Shown: positions 1 through 7,755, counted from the stretch's first letter. The stretch: 14,684 nt of DNA from Bacteroidota bacterium (GCA_030824175.1 JAVBYH010000386.1:1-14684); one strand, 5' to 3'. The notes: generated by a model from the sequence alone, not told the origin. Numbers and translations: made by a program.

Positions 1-323
1 GGGTGATCGGCATCAAGCAGCTCAGTATGACAAAGGCGATGGCTGAAGGCTTCTACGCCGTCCACAAGGGACGCCCCTTCTTCGACGGCCTCGTCGAATT
101 CATGATCTCCGGTCCCTGCGTGCCGGTGGCGCTTGAAAAAGAAAATGCCGTGGCCGACTACCGCACGCTCATCGGCGCAACGGACCCCAAGGATGCCGCG
201 CCTGGCACGGTGAGAAAAGATTTCGCCGACAGTAAGGGCGAGAATATCGTGCACGGATCGGATTCCGCCGAGAACGGCGTGATCGAGGTGTCGTACTTCT
301 TCGCACAGACGGAACTCCTCTAA
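1..323 (+). CDS. ndk: Nucleoside diphosphate kinase, 3' part (5' end outside window)
   Basis: Ndk transfers the terminal phosphate from an NTP, usually ATP, to any NDP through a phosphohistidine, keeping cytosolic (d)NTP pools balanced. The visible 106 residues contain family hallmarks: KAMAEGFYAVHKGRPFF, the GATDPKDAAPGTVRKDFA stretch, and the active-site block NIVHGSDSAENG, whose His (84th visible residue) is the phosphorylated one. Bacterial Ndk is usually about 137-150 residues, so roughly 25-35 N-terminal residues, including the conserved beta strand with the KPD motif, lie upstream of base 1. A GTG at base 3 is in frame but falls inside the conserved fold, so it is not the true start; bases 1-2 are the end of an earlier codon. 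The gene ends TAA at 321-323, and the Nudix gene follows after 52 bases on the same strand. Family assignment is very secure. Confidence 0.96.
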   Translation, partial: VIGIKQLSMTKAMAEGFYAVHKGRPFFDGLVEFMISGPCVPVALEKENAVADYRTLIGATDPKDAAPGTVRKDFADSKGENIVHGSDSAENGVIEVSYFFAQTELL

Positions 324-375
324 CATACCCCGAACATTCGTCAAAAAAAAAGTAGAGGACTTATCAGGGGGAGCC

Positions 376-930
376 ATGCTTCAACGCTGGAAACAGCTCA
401 CATCCAAAATTTTTCACGAGAACCCGTGGTGGACGTACAAACTCGACACATTCCAGATTCCCGGGGGCGTGAGCGGGGAGTACCATTACGTACATACAAA
501 CGGCTCGAGCATGATCGTTCCCATCACCGCCGATGGGAAGATCATCCTTGTGAATCAGTACCGGTATCTCTGCGAACGAGAGAGTATCGAGCTGCCGTGC
601 GGGGGCGTTAAAAAAGGCAGGTCCTCCGCCGAAATGGCGCAGATTGAGCTTGAAGAAGAGACGGGATTCACTTGTGAGGCATTGGCTTACATCGGTTCCT
701 TCAATCCTTTTAATGGTGTCACGACAGAGATGTGCGACGTGTTCATGGCCCGGCATTTGACACCGGTTGAGGCCGAATGCGACAAGACGGAGGAATTCGA
801 GGTGCTGACACGCTCGCTGGACGAGATCGACGCCATGATTGCCGCCAACGAGATATGGGATGGCATGACGCTTGCCGCACTGGCACTGGCGCGCAACCTA
901 TTGACGCACCCGCAGACAATTCCGCAATAA
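376..930 (+). CDS. Nudix hydrolase, ADP-ribose pyrophosphatase-like, with degenerate Nudix box
   Basis: A 184-residue Nudix protein of the ADP-ribose/ADP-sugar pyrophosphatase type, a family that cleaves ADP-ribose to AMP and ribose 5-phosphate in the cytosol. The N-terminal part (residues about 20-65) forms the beta strands usual in this subfamily, ending in ELPCGG, the counterpart of the E(L/F)PAG signature. The Nudix box lies at residues 76-98. The metal-binding glutamates E91, E94 and E95 are present (IELEEETGF), but the earlier conserved Glu is Arg82 and the conserved Arg of the RE pair is Ile90. A GSFNPFNGVTTE stretch follows, as in other ADPRases. The ATG at 376 has a strong purine-rich ribosome binding site (AGGGGGA, about 366-372). 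The gene lies between ndk and dapF, and dapF follows after 19 bases, so the two are probably co-transcribed. Substrate is inferred from the subfamily only, and the altered box makes activity less certain. Confidence 0.88.
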   Translation: MLQRWKQLTSKIFHENPWWTYKLDTFQIPGGVSGEYHYVHTNGSSMIVPITADGKIILVNQYRYLCERESIELPCGGVKKGRSSAEMAQIELEEETGFTCEALAYIGSFNPFNGVTTEMCDVFMARHLTPVEAECDKTEEFEVLTRSLDEIDAMIAANEIWDGMTLAALALARNLLTHPQTIPQ

Positions 931-949
931 TAGAAAGAGGCTACGTGCT

Positions 950-1819
950 ATGATGAGCTATATTCCTTTCGCAAAAATGAGCGGTGCCGGCAACGACTTT
1001 GTTGTGATTGACAACCGGCAGCATGTGATACGGCATCCGGAAGCGGCGGCGCAGAAGCTGTGCGACCGCAGGTTGGGCATTGGAGCGGACGGTCTGCTGC
1101 TCGTGGAAAGGAGCCCTCGGGCCGATTTCATGATGAAATACTACAATGCCGACGGTTCCTACGGCGGCATGTGCGGCAACGGCGGCAGATGCATTGCGAT
1201 GTATGCGTTCAAGGAGCATATCGTAACGGGGCGCGTGATGACGTTCGAGGCCCTCGATTTCGTGTATCGCGCGGAGATCGGTGAAGGCCGTGTGATCCTT
1301 TCGATGAAGGATCCGTCGGATCTGCGGCTGGAGAAGACGCTTACGGTGGACGGGATCACGATCCGGTACCATTACATCGACACGGGCACGCCGCACTGCG
1401 TGATCTTCATGGACGAGAATCCCGGTTTGTTCGGCACGGGACTTGAAGAGGCCGATATCACGCCATTGGGACGGAAGCTTCGGTATCACGAGAGTTTTCA
1501 GCCGCGGGGAACGAACGTGAATTTTGTGCTCGCCGAGACGTCGATCAACCGGCTGGTACTCAGGACGTATGAGCGAGGAGTCGAGGAAGAGACGCTGGCG
1601 TGCGGCACGGGTTCCGTAGCGTCGTCGATACTGGCATACACGTTCAAGAAGGCGGAACCGCCGGTCTCGGTGCGTGTGCGGAGCGGAGAATTGTTGTGTG
1701 TGAATTTCACGGACCGGGAAACGGACGGGATAGGCGATGTGACGCTCGAGGGGCCGGCGCAGATCGTGTATGAAGGGACTGTCGTGTACGAGACGGAGAC
1801 GGACGAGATCGTGACGTAA
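950..1819 (+). CDS. dapF: Diaminopimelate epimerase
   Basis: DapF converts LL-diaminopimelate to meso-diaminopimelate, the precursor of lysine and of the peptidoglycan cross-link residue. It is a cofactor-free, two-base cysteine enzyme with two pseudo-symmetric domains. Both catalytic cysteines are visible: Cys75 in GGMCGNGGRC and Cys218 in EETLACGTGSVASS, almost the same numbering as in E. coli DapF. The N-terminal KMSGAGNDFVVID block and GIGADGLLL are also diagnostic. Length (289 residues) is slightly above the usual 270-280. Two ATG codons stand in tandem at 950 and 953; the AAAGAGG ribosome binding site at 934-940 is 9 bases before the first, which is preferred. The gene follows the Nudix gene closely and is the last + strand gene before a convergent region. 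No other lysine-pathway gene is visible. Confidence 0.97.
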   Translation: MMSYIPFAKMSGAGNDFVVIDNRQHVIRHPEAAAQKLCDRRLGIGADGLLLVERSPRADFMMKYYNADGSYGGMCGNGGRCIAMYAFKEHIVTGRVMTFEALDFVYRAEIGEGRVILSMKDPSDLRLEKTLTVDGITIRYHYIDTGTPHCVIFMDENPGLFGTGLEEADITPLGRKLRYHESFQPRGTNVNFVLAETSINRLVLRTYERGVEEETLACGTGSVASSILAYTFKKAEPPVSVRVRSGELLCVNFTDRETDGIGDVTLEGPAQIVYEGTVVYETETDEIVT

Positions 1820-1865
1820 CGTAAAGCGTGTCATTCCAAAGGAGCGGAGCGACTAAGTATTCCGA

Positions 1866-1961
1866 TATAATATATGTTATGTTAAGTTGAATAACCGCAC
1901 GGATCGAAACAGCCGTGCAGTCGCCTGCCGGCCCGGTCTCCCGAGCCGGCATTCTCTTTTT
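1866..1961 (+). other. Convergent intergenic region with consecutive hairpins (possible 3' UTR structure or small RNA)
   Basis: This gap between the ends of dapF (+) and purL (-) holds a TATAAT hexamer at 1866-1871 inside an A+T-rich stretch. Three inverted repeats follow: GTTAT/ATAAC (1876-1880 with 1891-1895), GCACGG/CCGTGC (1897-1902 with 1913-1918), and the strong hairpin at 1927-1950 with a T-rich tail. Read on the + strand this resembles a short structured transcript ending in an intrinsic terminator. On the - strand it would be the purL 3' UTR. No convincing -35 element stands upstream of the TATAAT and no open frame starts here, so a small RNA is only a possibility. The simpler reading is paired 3' UTRs of convergent genes. 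Confidence 0.35.
1927..1961 (+). terminator. Intrinsic terminator for the ndk-Nudix-dapF direction
   Basis: A 10-bp stem with one mismatch (GCCGGCCCGG at 1927-1936 with CCGAGCCGGC at 1941-1950) and a TCTC loop is followed by ATTCTCTTTTT on the + strand. Its T-tract abuts the purL stop codon at 1960-1962, which is read from the other strand. It sits about 108 bases past the dapF stop. For the - strand the same stem lacks a T-tract, so it is a clear terminator only for + transcription, though the stem could slow the converging polymerase. Confidence 0.65.
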
Positions 1962-4203
1962 ATGCCGATGCGCTGAACACCTCTTCCATCCGTTCTCCTA
2001 TCGCATCGCTCATGATCTTCTTCGCCGATATGAGATCCACCGTGACGCATTCCTTCACGACTCCGGCCGTGCCCTTCGTGACACGCCCGATCGCCCCGCA
2101 CGGGATTTCATGCTTCGCACACACGGCCCTGATCTCCGCCGTCTTCGCGGGATCTGACGAGATGACAATACGCGACTGGTCCTCGCCAAACAACACCCGG
2201 TCCATCCGCATGCCATTTGCCACGTCTACCTCGAATCCCATGCCGCCCGAACCGCAATTCGCCGCCTCGATGAGCGCAACGATAATGCCTCCGTCCGCCA
2301 CGTCGTGCGCGGACCGGATGAGACCCGCATGGATCAGTTCCAGCGTGCACTCGTGAAGGCGTTTTTCAACCACTATATCGAAATGCGGCGCGTCCGCGCC
2401 GCAGATGCCGTGCACGACCTGCACATATTCGCTGCCATTGAGATCGCCGCGGTTCGTCCCAAGGAGCAGAATATCGTCTCCCGGCGCCTGGAATGCCGAC
2501 GGCGTGATATGCCGCTTATCCTCGATCAACCCGACCATGCCGATCACCGGCGTGGGATACACGGCGGCGGTCGGCGATTCGTTGTAAAAGCTTACATTGC
2601 CGCCAGTTACGGGCGTTTCAAACGTCCTGCAGGCCTCGCCGAGTCCCGCCACGGCCTCCGTGAACTGCCAATACATCTCCGGCTTGTAGGGATTGCCGAA
2701 ATTCAGGCAGTTCGTGATCGCAAGCGGCGTTCCGCCGGAACAGACGACGTTCCGGGCCGATTCCGCCACGGCGATCATCGCCCCCTTCCGCGGATTCAAA
2801 TACACATAGCGCCCGTTACAGTCCGTCTTCATGGACAGGAATTTTTCTGTGTCCTTGATCCTGATCACGGCGGCGTCGCAGCCCTGAAACGCGATCGTGT
2901 TTGTCCTGACCATCGAATCGTACTGCTCGTAGACCCAGCGCTTGCCCGCTATGTTCGGCGAACGCAACAGCGCATCGATCGTCAGCGCATAGTCCGCAGG
3001 CTCGGGAATCTCATTCAGATCGATCGCCCTTACTTCCGCCAAATATTGCGGTACGGCCGTTTCGCGTATGTAGACCGGAGCGCCTCCGCCGAGCACGAGC
3101 GTCTCGGCCGGCACATCCGCCTTCAGCTCGCCGTGGTGGTAAATCTTCACGAGTCCGTCGTCCGTGACGGTGCCGATCGCCACGCAATGAAGGTCCCATT
3201 TCGCGAACACTCGCTTGATCTGCTCCTCTTTGCCGGGCTGGGACACGAGCAGCATGCGTTCCTGGGACTCCGAGAGCATGATCTCGTAGGCGCTCATGCC
3301 CGATTCGCGCACCGGGACCTTGTCCAGATCGATGATCATGCCGGCGTTCCCCTTCGCGCTCATTTCCATCGTGGAGCACGTGATGCCGGCCGCACCCATG
3401 TCCTGTATGCCGACGAGGAGATCGCCGTGTATCACCTCGAGCGTGGCCTCGAGAAGCAGCTTCTCCGTGAACGGATCGCCCACCTGTACGCTCGGGCGCT
3501 TGGCCTCGCTCTTTTCCGAGATCTCTTCGGACGCAAACGTGGCGCCGTGTATGCCGTCGCGTCCCGTGGAGGCGCCGACGATCATCACGGTGTTGCCCTC
3601 GCCCTTTGCAATGGCAGAAGCCACCTCGGTATGTTTCACGATCCCCACGCTCATCGCGTTCACAAGCGGATTCGTCTGGTAGCACGGATCGAAGTACACC
3701 TCGCCCGCCACCGTGGGCACGCCGAAGCTGTTGCCGTAATCGCCGATCCCCTTCACGATTCCCTTGAAGAGCCAGCGTGTGCGCATATTATCGAGACCGC
3801 CGAAGCGGAGTGAATTCAATCCGGCGATCGGCCTGGCCCCCATCGTGAAGATATCGCGCATGATGCCTCCCACACCCGTCGCCGCGCCCTGATACGGCTC
3901 GACGGCGGAGGGATGGTTATGGCTCTCGATTTTGAACGCCACCGCAAGCCCGTCGCCGATGTCCACGAGACCGGCATTCTCCTCGCCGGCGCCGACGAGG
4001 AGCTTTCCGCCGGAGCGCGGCAGCGTCTTCAATTGCGCGATCGAATTCTTATAGGAACAATGCTCGCTCCACATGACGCTGTAAATGCCGAGTTCGGTGT
4101 ACGTGGGAGTGCGTCCGAGGATCGCGAGCACCTTGCTATATTCAGCTTCCGTTAATCCGTGCTGGATCGCTGTTTCTACTGTCACTTCCGGTTCCTGTTT
4201 CAT
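1960..4203 (-). CDS. purL: Phosphoribosylformylglycinamidine synthase subunit PurL (small type)
   Basis: PurL is the ATP-dependent synthetase subunit of the FGAR amidotransferase complex. It converts formylglycinamide ribonucleotide to its amidine in purine biosynthesis, using ammonia delivered by PurQ with PurS as bridging subunit. At 747 residues it is the small form, lacking fused PurS-like and glutaminase domains. Visible signatures are the N-terminal SVMWSEHCSYKNS (His48 is the conserved active-site His), the block ATGVGGIMRDIFTMGARPIA, DMGAAGITCSTMEMSAKG, and GGNVSFYNE in the second half, reflecting the duplicated AIRS-like fold. The ATG at 4201-4203 has a GGA about 6 bases upstream. 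The gene lies 27 bases after mutS2 in a - strand operon and is its last gene. purQ and purS are not in the window and must be encoded elsewhere. Confidence 0.97.
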   Translation of the reverse strand: MKQEPEVTVETAIQHGLTEAEYSKVLAILGRTPTYTELGIYSVMWSEHCSYKNSIAQLKTLPRSGGKLLVGAGEENAGLVDIGDGLAVAFKIESHNHPSAVEPYQGAATGVGGIMRDIFTMGARPIAGLNSLRFGGLDNMRTRWLFKGIVKGIGDYGNSFGVPTVAGEVYFDPCYQTNPLVNAMSVGIVKHTEVASAIAKGEGNTVMIVGASTGRDGIHGATFASEEISEKSEAKRPSVQVGDPFTEKLLLEATLEVIHGDLLVGIQDMGAAGITCSTMEMSAKGNAGMIIDLDKVPVRESGMSAYEIMLSESQERMLLVSQPGKEEQIKRVFAKWDLHCVAIGTVTDDGLVKIYHHGELKADVPAETLVLGGGAPVYIRETAVPQYLAEVRAIDLNEIPEPADYALTIDALLRSPNIAGKRWVYEQYDSMVRTNTIAFQGCDAAVIRIKDTEKFLSMKTDCNGRYVYLNPRKGAMIAVAESARNVVCSGGTPLAITNCLNFGNPYKPEMYWQFTEAVAGLGEACRTFETPVTGGNVSFYNESPTAAVYPTPVIGMVGLIEDKRHITPSAFQAPGDDILLLGTNRGDLNGSEYVQVVHGICGADAPHFDIVVEKRLHECTLELIHAGLIRSAHDVADGGIIVALIEAANCGSGGMGFEVDVANGMRMDRVLFGEDQSRIVISSDPAKTAEIRAVCAKHEIPCGAIGRVTKGTAGVVKECVTVDLISAKKIMSDAIGERMEEVFSASA

Positions 4204-4230
4204 GCTGTTCCAATATTAGTATATGATCGA

Positions 4231-6594
4231 TTAGTGAAGCTCGACGACCGTTACACCGGAGCCGCCCTCGTTCCATTCACCCAATTTAAAGCTCACAACA
4301 CGCTTGTCTTCCTTGAGGAACATGTGTATCCGCTTCCGCAGTGCGCCCGTGCCCTTGCCGTGTATGATGTCGATCCGGTGCAGGCCGCTCATCGTGGCGT
4401 CGTCCATGAACTTGTCGACGACGGCGACCGCTTCATCGCCGTACATGCCGCGCAGGTCCACCTCGGTGGCGGAGACCGGCTTCACGAAATACGAGGATTC
4501 CTCGGCCGGCTTCGGCGCTGTCCGTCCGGAGGTGAGCTGACTGACATTCACTTTCATCTTCACCGAATTGAATGCCACCGTGAGGTTGCCCTGGGCGTCG
4601 GGGCGCGTGAGCGCCTTGCCCGGCTGCCGGTTCGATGCAAGCACCACCTCGTCTCCGATCTCGAACTCGCCGAGTCGCTCCGCGCTCGGTGTCTCGTGTT
4701 CATTCACGGCGTCCGATTCCTTCCGTATGAACTCGTCGATTGCATCGACCTCGGCACGCCACTGCTTCACGACAGTCTTCTCGGCATTCTGCGCCTTGAT
4801 CTCGCGCACGGAGTTTTCAATCGCCGCATGGGCGCGGTCGATAATTTCCTGCGCCGAACGGAGCGCGGCCGATTTCACGTCCTTCACTTCCTGCTTCAAC
4901 TGCTTTATTTTCGTTTCATACTCGTCGCGTAACTTCTTGTTTTCAACGCGTTCGGAGGCCAGTGCCAGACGCTCTTTCTCTGCATCCTGCGTCCGGGCTT
5001 CCAGGTCCAGAAGCAGGCGCTCCAGGTTTGTCTGCTCGTGCCCGAGCATCTCCTGGGCGTCCAGCAGGACCTCGGCGGACATGCCGAGCCGCCGGGCGAT
5101 CACGAGCGCATAACTGCTTCCGGGCACGCCGACGCGGAACCGGTACGTCGGCTGGAGCGAGGCCTGGTTGAATTCCATCGCGCTGTTCTCAACACCCGGG
5201 GTCTCGTAGGCAAATGCCTTGAGTGAACCGTGATGCGTCGTGGCAATCGTGAGCGCGCCCCGGCTTGTCAGCGTGCGAAGAATCGCCGCGGCAATGGCGC
5301 CGCCTTCCGTGGGATCGGTGCCCGCCCCGATCTCGTCGATCAGCACAAGACTGTGTTCGTCCGCCTCGTCCACGATCTCCTTCAACTGGAGCATCTGGGA
5401 ACTGTACGTACTCAGGTCGTCCTCAATGGATTGGTTGTCGCCGATATTCACGAACACATTCTCGAACAGCGGAAATTCGGAATCGGCCGCAGCCGGAATA
5501 TGGATGCCCGACTGCACCATGAGCGTCAGCAGGCCCACCGTCTTCAGCGCCACTGTTTTCCCGCCGGCGTTCGGCCCGGTGATGAGGAGCGTCGTCGACG
5601 CCCCGCCGAGCTCCACATCAAGCGGAACCACACCATCCCTCCCATGCTTCTGCATGAGGAGAGGATGCCGCGCCTGCATGAGAAGCAGCGATCCATTTTC
5701 TATAAGAAATGGCTTATTACCTTTTATTTCAATAGAATATCTTGCTTTTGCATAAGTCGATTCTATTATAGTTAGAATCCTTACATCCTCACGGATTTCG
5801 ATCCGTGACTCCGCGACCTGGCGTGTGAGGGCCAGGAGCACCTTGTCGATTTCGCGCTTCTCCCGGAAGTGGAGTTCGGAGATCTCGTTGTTGAGCGCGA
5901 GGGTTTCGGCGGGTTCGATGTAGACTGTCAGGCCCGTGGCCGAGGCGCTGTGTATGAAGCCCGGCACCATATTCTTCTTTTCGGTCTTGATGGGCAACAC
6001 CATGCGCCCTTCGCGCGTTGTGATGATGTCGTCCTGGGCCATCCCCTGCTCCGAGACGTCGCGAAGGATGCGCTCGAGCTTCTTGCTTAACTGCATATGC
6101 AGGGCGATGATGGACTGGCGCACCTCGCGCAGTTCCCTGCTCGCGGAATCCTTCACATAGCCGTTCTCGTCGATGGCCTGCGTGATGTTGTATTCGAGCA
6201 CTTTATTTGCCGAGAGCGTCCGGCAGAGCGATCCGAGTTCGGGGTAGTGTTCCCGGCGCTTATCGATGAAGGCTTTCAGCGCCGCCCCGGCGTGGAGCGT
6301 GGAGGCGACCTCCAGCAGTTCATGCGGCGTGAGTGTGTTGTTTTCGATGGTGGCGCGATTCAGCGCAAGACGGATGTCCTTGATGCCGTCGATGGGAAAT
6401 CCGCCCTGTTCCGATTCGATCATCCGCTTGCATTCCGAGACGCGGTTATGATCCACCGAAATCCGGGCGGCGTCATTCGTGGGCATCAGGCGCTCGATCG
6501 CCTCCTGCCCGAGCTGGGAGGGGGCGTAATGGGCGATCTGGTGCAGTATTTTACGATAATCGAGTCTCTCGCAGGCGGTAACGAAGGCATTCAT
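4231..6594 (-). CDS. mutS2: MutS2 family ATPase/nuclease with C-terminal Smr domain
   Basis: A full-length MutS2 (787 residues). The family is a MutS relative without mismatch-recognition domains; it has been linked to suppression of recombination and, in Bacillus, to splitting collided ribosomes. In order: N-terminal lever/clamp region (about 1-310), Walker A GPNAGGKT at 340-347, Walker B LVLIDE at 416-421 followed by IGAGTDP, the TTHHGSLKAFA switch, a long charged coiled coil (about 520-630), and an Smr domain (712-787) with VDLRG and HGKGTG motifs intact. The start codon follows directly on the cvpA stop codon with no gap, suggesting translational coupling. One oddity: codons at about 5697-5790 (residues about 270-300) are strikingly A+T-rich compared with the rest, although the protein still reads as normal MutS2 (YAKARYSIEI, ARHPLL). 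Confidence 0.97.
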   Translation of the reverse strand: MNAFVTACERLDYRKILHQIAHYAPSQLGQEAIERLMPTNDAARISVDHNRVSECKRMIESEQGGFPIDGIKDIRLALNRATIENNTLTPHELLEVASTLHAGAALKAFIDKRREHYPELGSLCRTLSANKVLEYNITQAIDENGYVKDSASRELREVRQSIIALHMQLSKKLERILRDVSEQGMAQDDIITTREGRMVLPIKTEKKNMVPGFIHSASATGLTVYIEPAETLALNNEISELHFREKREIDKVLLALTRQVAESRIEIREDVRILTIIESTYAKARYSIEIKGNKPFLIENGSLLLMQARHPLLMQKHGRDGVVPLDVELGGASTTLLITGPNAGGKTVALKTVGLLTLMVQSGIHIPAAADSEFPLFENVFVNIGDNQSIEDDLSTYSSQMLQLKEIVDEADEHSLVLIDEIGAGTDPTEGGAIAAAILRTLTSRGALTIATTHHGSLKAFAYETPGVENSAMEFNQASLQPTYRFRVGVPGSSYALVIARRLGMSAEVLLDAQEMLGHEQTNLERLLLDLEARTQDAEKERLALASERVENKKLRDEYETKIKQLKQEVKDVKSAALRSAQEIIDRAHAAIENSVREIKAQNAEKTVVKQWRAEVDAIDEFIRKESDAVNEHETPSAERLGEFEIGDEVVLASNRQPGKALTRPDAQGNLTVAFNSVKMKVNVSQLTSGRTAPKPAEESSYFVKPVSATEVDLRGMYGDEAVAVVDKFMDDATMSGLHRIDIIHGKGTGALRKRIHMFLKEDKRVVSFKLGEWNEGGSGVTVVELH
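5697..5790. other. A+T-rich patch inside mutS2
   Basis: Of the 80 bases at 5701-5780 only 21 are G or C, while 39 of 60 bases at 5581-5640 are G or C. The patch remains in frame with mutS2 and encodes a conserved part of the protein, so the skew is in codon choice. It contains a perfect 7-bp inverted repeat (GATTCTA at 5759-5765, TAGAATC at 5773-5779) and, read on the - strand, a TATAAT between the arms. Its cause is unknown. Confidence 0.6.
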
Positions 6595-7176
6595 TTACTT
6601 GGTTGTCGCTCCCTTTGTGCTTGGGTCGGCATGTTTCGCCGGCGGCTTCTTGTCTGGTTCGGCAAAAGCGTTATACATTTGCTGGTAAAAATCGTCAATC
6701 TCGGGGAACATGCCGTACGCCGTGTCGTAGACGCGGGGAGCAAAATTTTTCACCGGGATGTAGAGTTCCGACGTGGCCTTCGTTTCCTCCGAGGGGATGC
6801 CAAGATAGACGGAAAGGAAGATGAGTGCGACGCTTATCGCGATCGCCCCTTCGGCGATGCCGAAGAACATACCGGCGATATGGTTCCCGATGCCCTCCAC
6901 AATGTCGCGCACGAACATGCTGTAGAGCACCGCCTGACCGAACATGATGCCGCCGATAATCGTGAAGCACGCGAAGAAAATCGCAGTTCCGGGCCTCAGG
7001 CCCAGGGGCACGAACACCGCTTCGCTGAAGGACGCCCCGAACATTGCCGCGAGGGCGAGCGAGGCGATCAGCGAAACCAGTGAAATGAACTTCTTTGCGA
7101 AGCCCTTCCTCCAGCCGTCCACCGCGAAGAGGCCGCAGATGATCGCCAATGTAATATCGAGTGCGCTCAGTGTCAT
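6595..7176 (-). CDS. cvpA: CvpA family inner-membrane protein
   Basis: A 193-residue membrane protein of the CvpA family, first linked to colicin V production in E. coli; its biochemical role is not settled. Four hydrophobic segments are visible at about residues 4-19, 30-49, 62-85 and 100-125. The N-terminal pattern DITLAIICGLFAVDGWRKGF matches the family signature (Asp near the start, then G-x-x-x-G-aromatic-x-K/R-G-F). A polar C-terminal tail ends in a lysine- and proline-rich stretch. It is 6 bases downstream of yqeY and directly abuts mutS2. Co-location of cvpA with mutS2 is also known in Firmicutes (yshB, polX, mutS2 in Bacillus), which supports the call; polX is absent here. No clear Shine-Dalgarno sequence precedes the ATG, so translation may be coupled to yqeY. 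Confidence 0.88.
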   Translation of the reverse strand: MTLSALDITLAIICGLFAVDGWRKGFAKKFISLVSLIASLALAAMFGASFSEAVFVPLGLRPGTAIFFACFTIIGGIMFGQAVLYSMFVRDIVEGIGNHIAGMFFGIAEGAIAISVALIFLSVYLGIPSEETKATSELYIPVKNFAPRVYDTAYGMFPEIDDFYQQMYNAFAEPDKKPPAKHADPSTKGATTK

Positions 7177-7182
7177 AGGTGG

Positions 7183-7629
7183 TCAGGCCAGTTTGGATTT
7201 TACGATGTCGTTGATGGCTTTTCCGTCGATCTTTCCCTTCAATTCCTTCATGATCAGGGGCATCACCTTCCCCATGTCCTTCGATGTCACGGCGCCCGCT
7301 TGTTCGATGATGGCGAAAATGATTTTCTCCGCCTCCGCGCGGTCCATCTGCTTCGGCAGATATTCCGTGATGATTGCGATTTCCGCGGCTTCCTTCTCCA
7401 CAAGGTCCATGCGCCCCGCCTTCTCGTATTGCTCGATGGACTCGCGCCGCTTCTTCACCGCTGTGGACAGGAGCTGCAGTTCATCGTCGGGCGTCATCGC
7501 CTGCGCGCCGCCCTTTTTCTCGAACTCGAGGATCTGCGCGCGCACCATGCGGAGCGTGTCGATGCGGTTCTTGTCCCCCGCCTTCATGGCGGTCTTCAGG
7601 TCTTCGGATATTTGTTGTGTCAGTGCCAT
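7183..7629 (-). CDS. yqeY: GatB/YqeY domain protein
   Basis: A 148-residue YqeY-type protein. It is homologous to the tRNA-binding tail domain of GatB, the amidotransferase subunit that corrects Glu-tRNA(Gln), but acts as a stand-alone cytosolic protein of unknown function. Family features visible: N-terminal helical half with LKTAMKAGDKNRIDTLRM and VKKRRESIEQYEKAGR, then AEIAIITEYLPKQM, and the C-terminal small helical domain MGKVMPLIMKELKGKIDGKAINDIVKSKL. Length is typical (about 147-150). It is the first gene of the - strand operon yqeY-cvpA-mutS2-purL and has a candidate promoter about 90-120 bases upstream. The ATG has only a weak GGGA upstream. Identification is secure; molecular role is not known. 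Confidence 0.95.
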   Translation of the reverse strand: MALTQQISEDLKTAMKAGDKNRIDTLRMVRAQILEFEKKGGAQAMTPDDELQLLSTAVKKRRESIEQYEKAGRMDLVEKEAAEIAIITEYLPKQMDRAEAEKIIFAIIEQAGAVTSKDMGKVMPLIMKELKGKIDGKAINDIVKSKLA

Positions 7630-7717
7630 TTGCCGGGTCCCATTCTCATGTCGTCTGCGTATCAGATTTCGTTCCGCACGGATGCGGACTGTGTTGAAAA
7701 TTCACGGATATTCCCTA

Positions 7718-7749
7718 TAAATATATCACATCAGCATCCGAAAAGCAAT
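7718..7749 (-). promoter_or_regulatory. Candidate Bacteroidota-type promoter for the yqeY-cvpA-mutS2-purL operon
   Basis: On the - strand the sequence reads ATTG (7749-7746), 20 bases, then TATATTTA (7725-7718). The Bacteroidota primary-sigma consensus is TTTG, 19-21 bases, TAnnTTTG, so the spacing is exact and each element has one mismatch. Transcription would start near 7710, leaving an 80-base leader. The -33 region overlaps the 8-bp palindrome GCAATTGC (7745-7752). Seen by eye only. Confidence 0.5.
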
Positions 7750-7755
7750 TGCAGA

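Noticed and set aside
941..1834. A 297-codon - strand frame opposite dapF
   Set aside because: dapF has both catalytic cysteines and a ribosome binding site; the antisense frame has no family features.
2305..3813. A 502-codon open frame on the + strand opposite purL
   Set aside because: It lies wholly within the well-supported purL gene on the other strand, has no recognisable domain, and its Arg/His/Ala-rich composition is typical of the antisense of G+C-rich codons.
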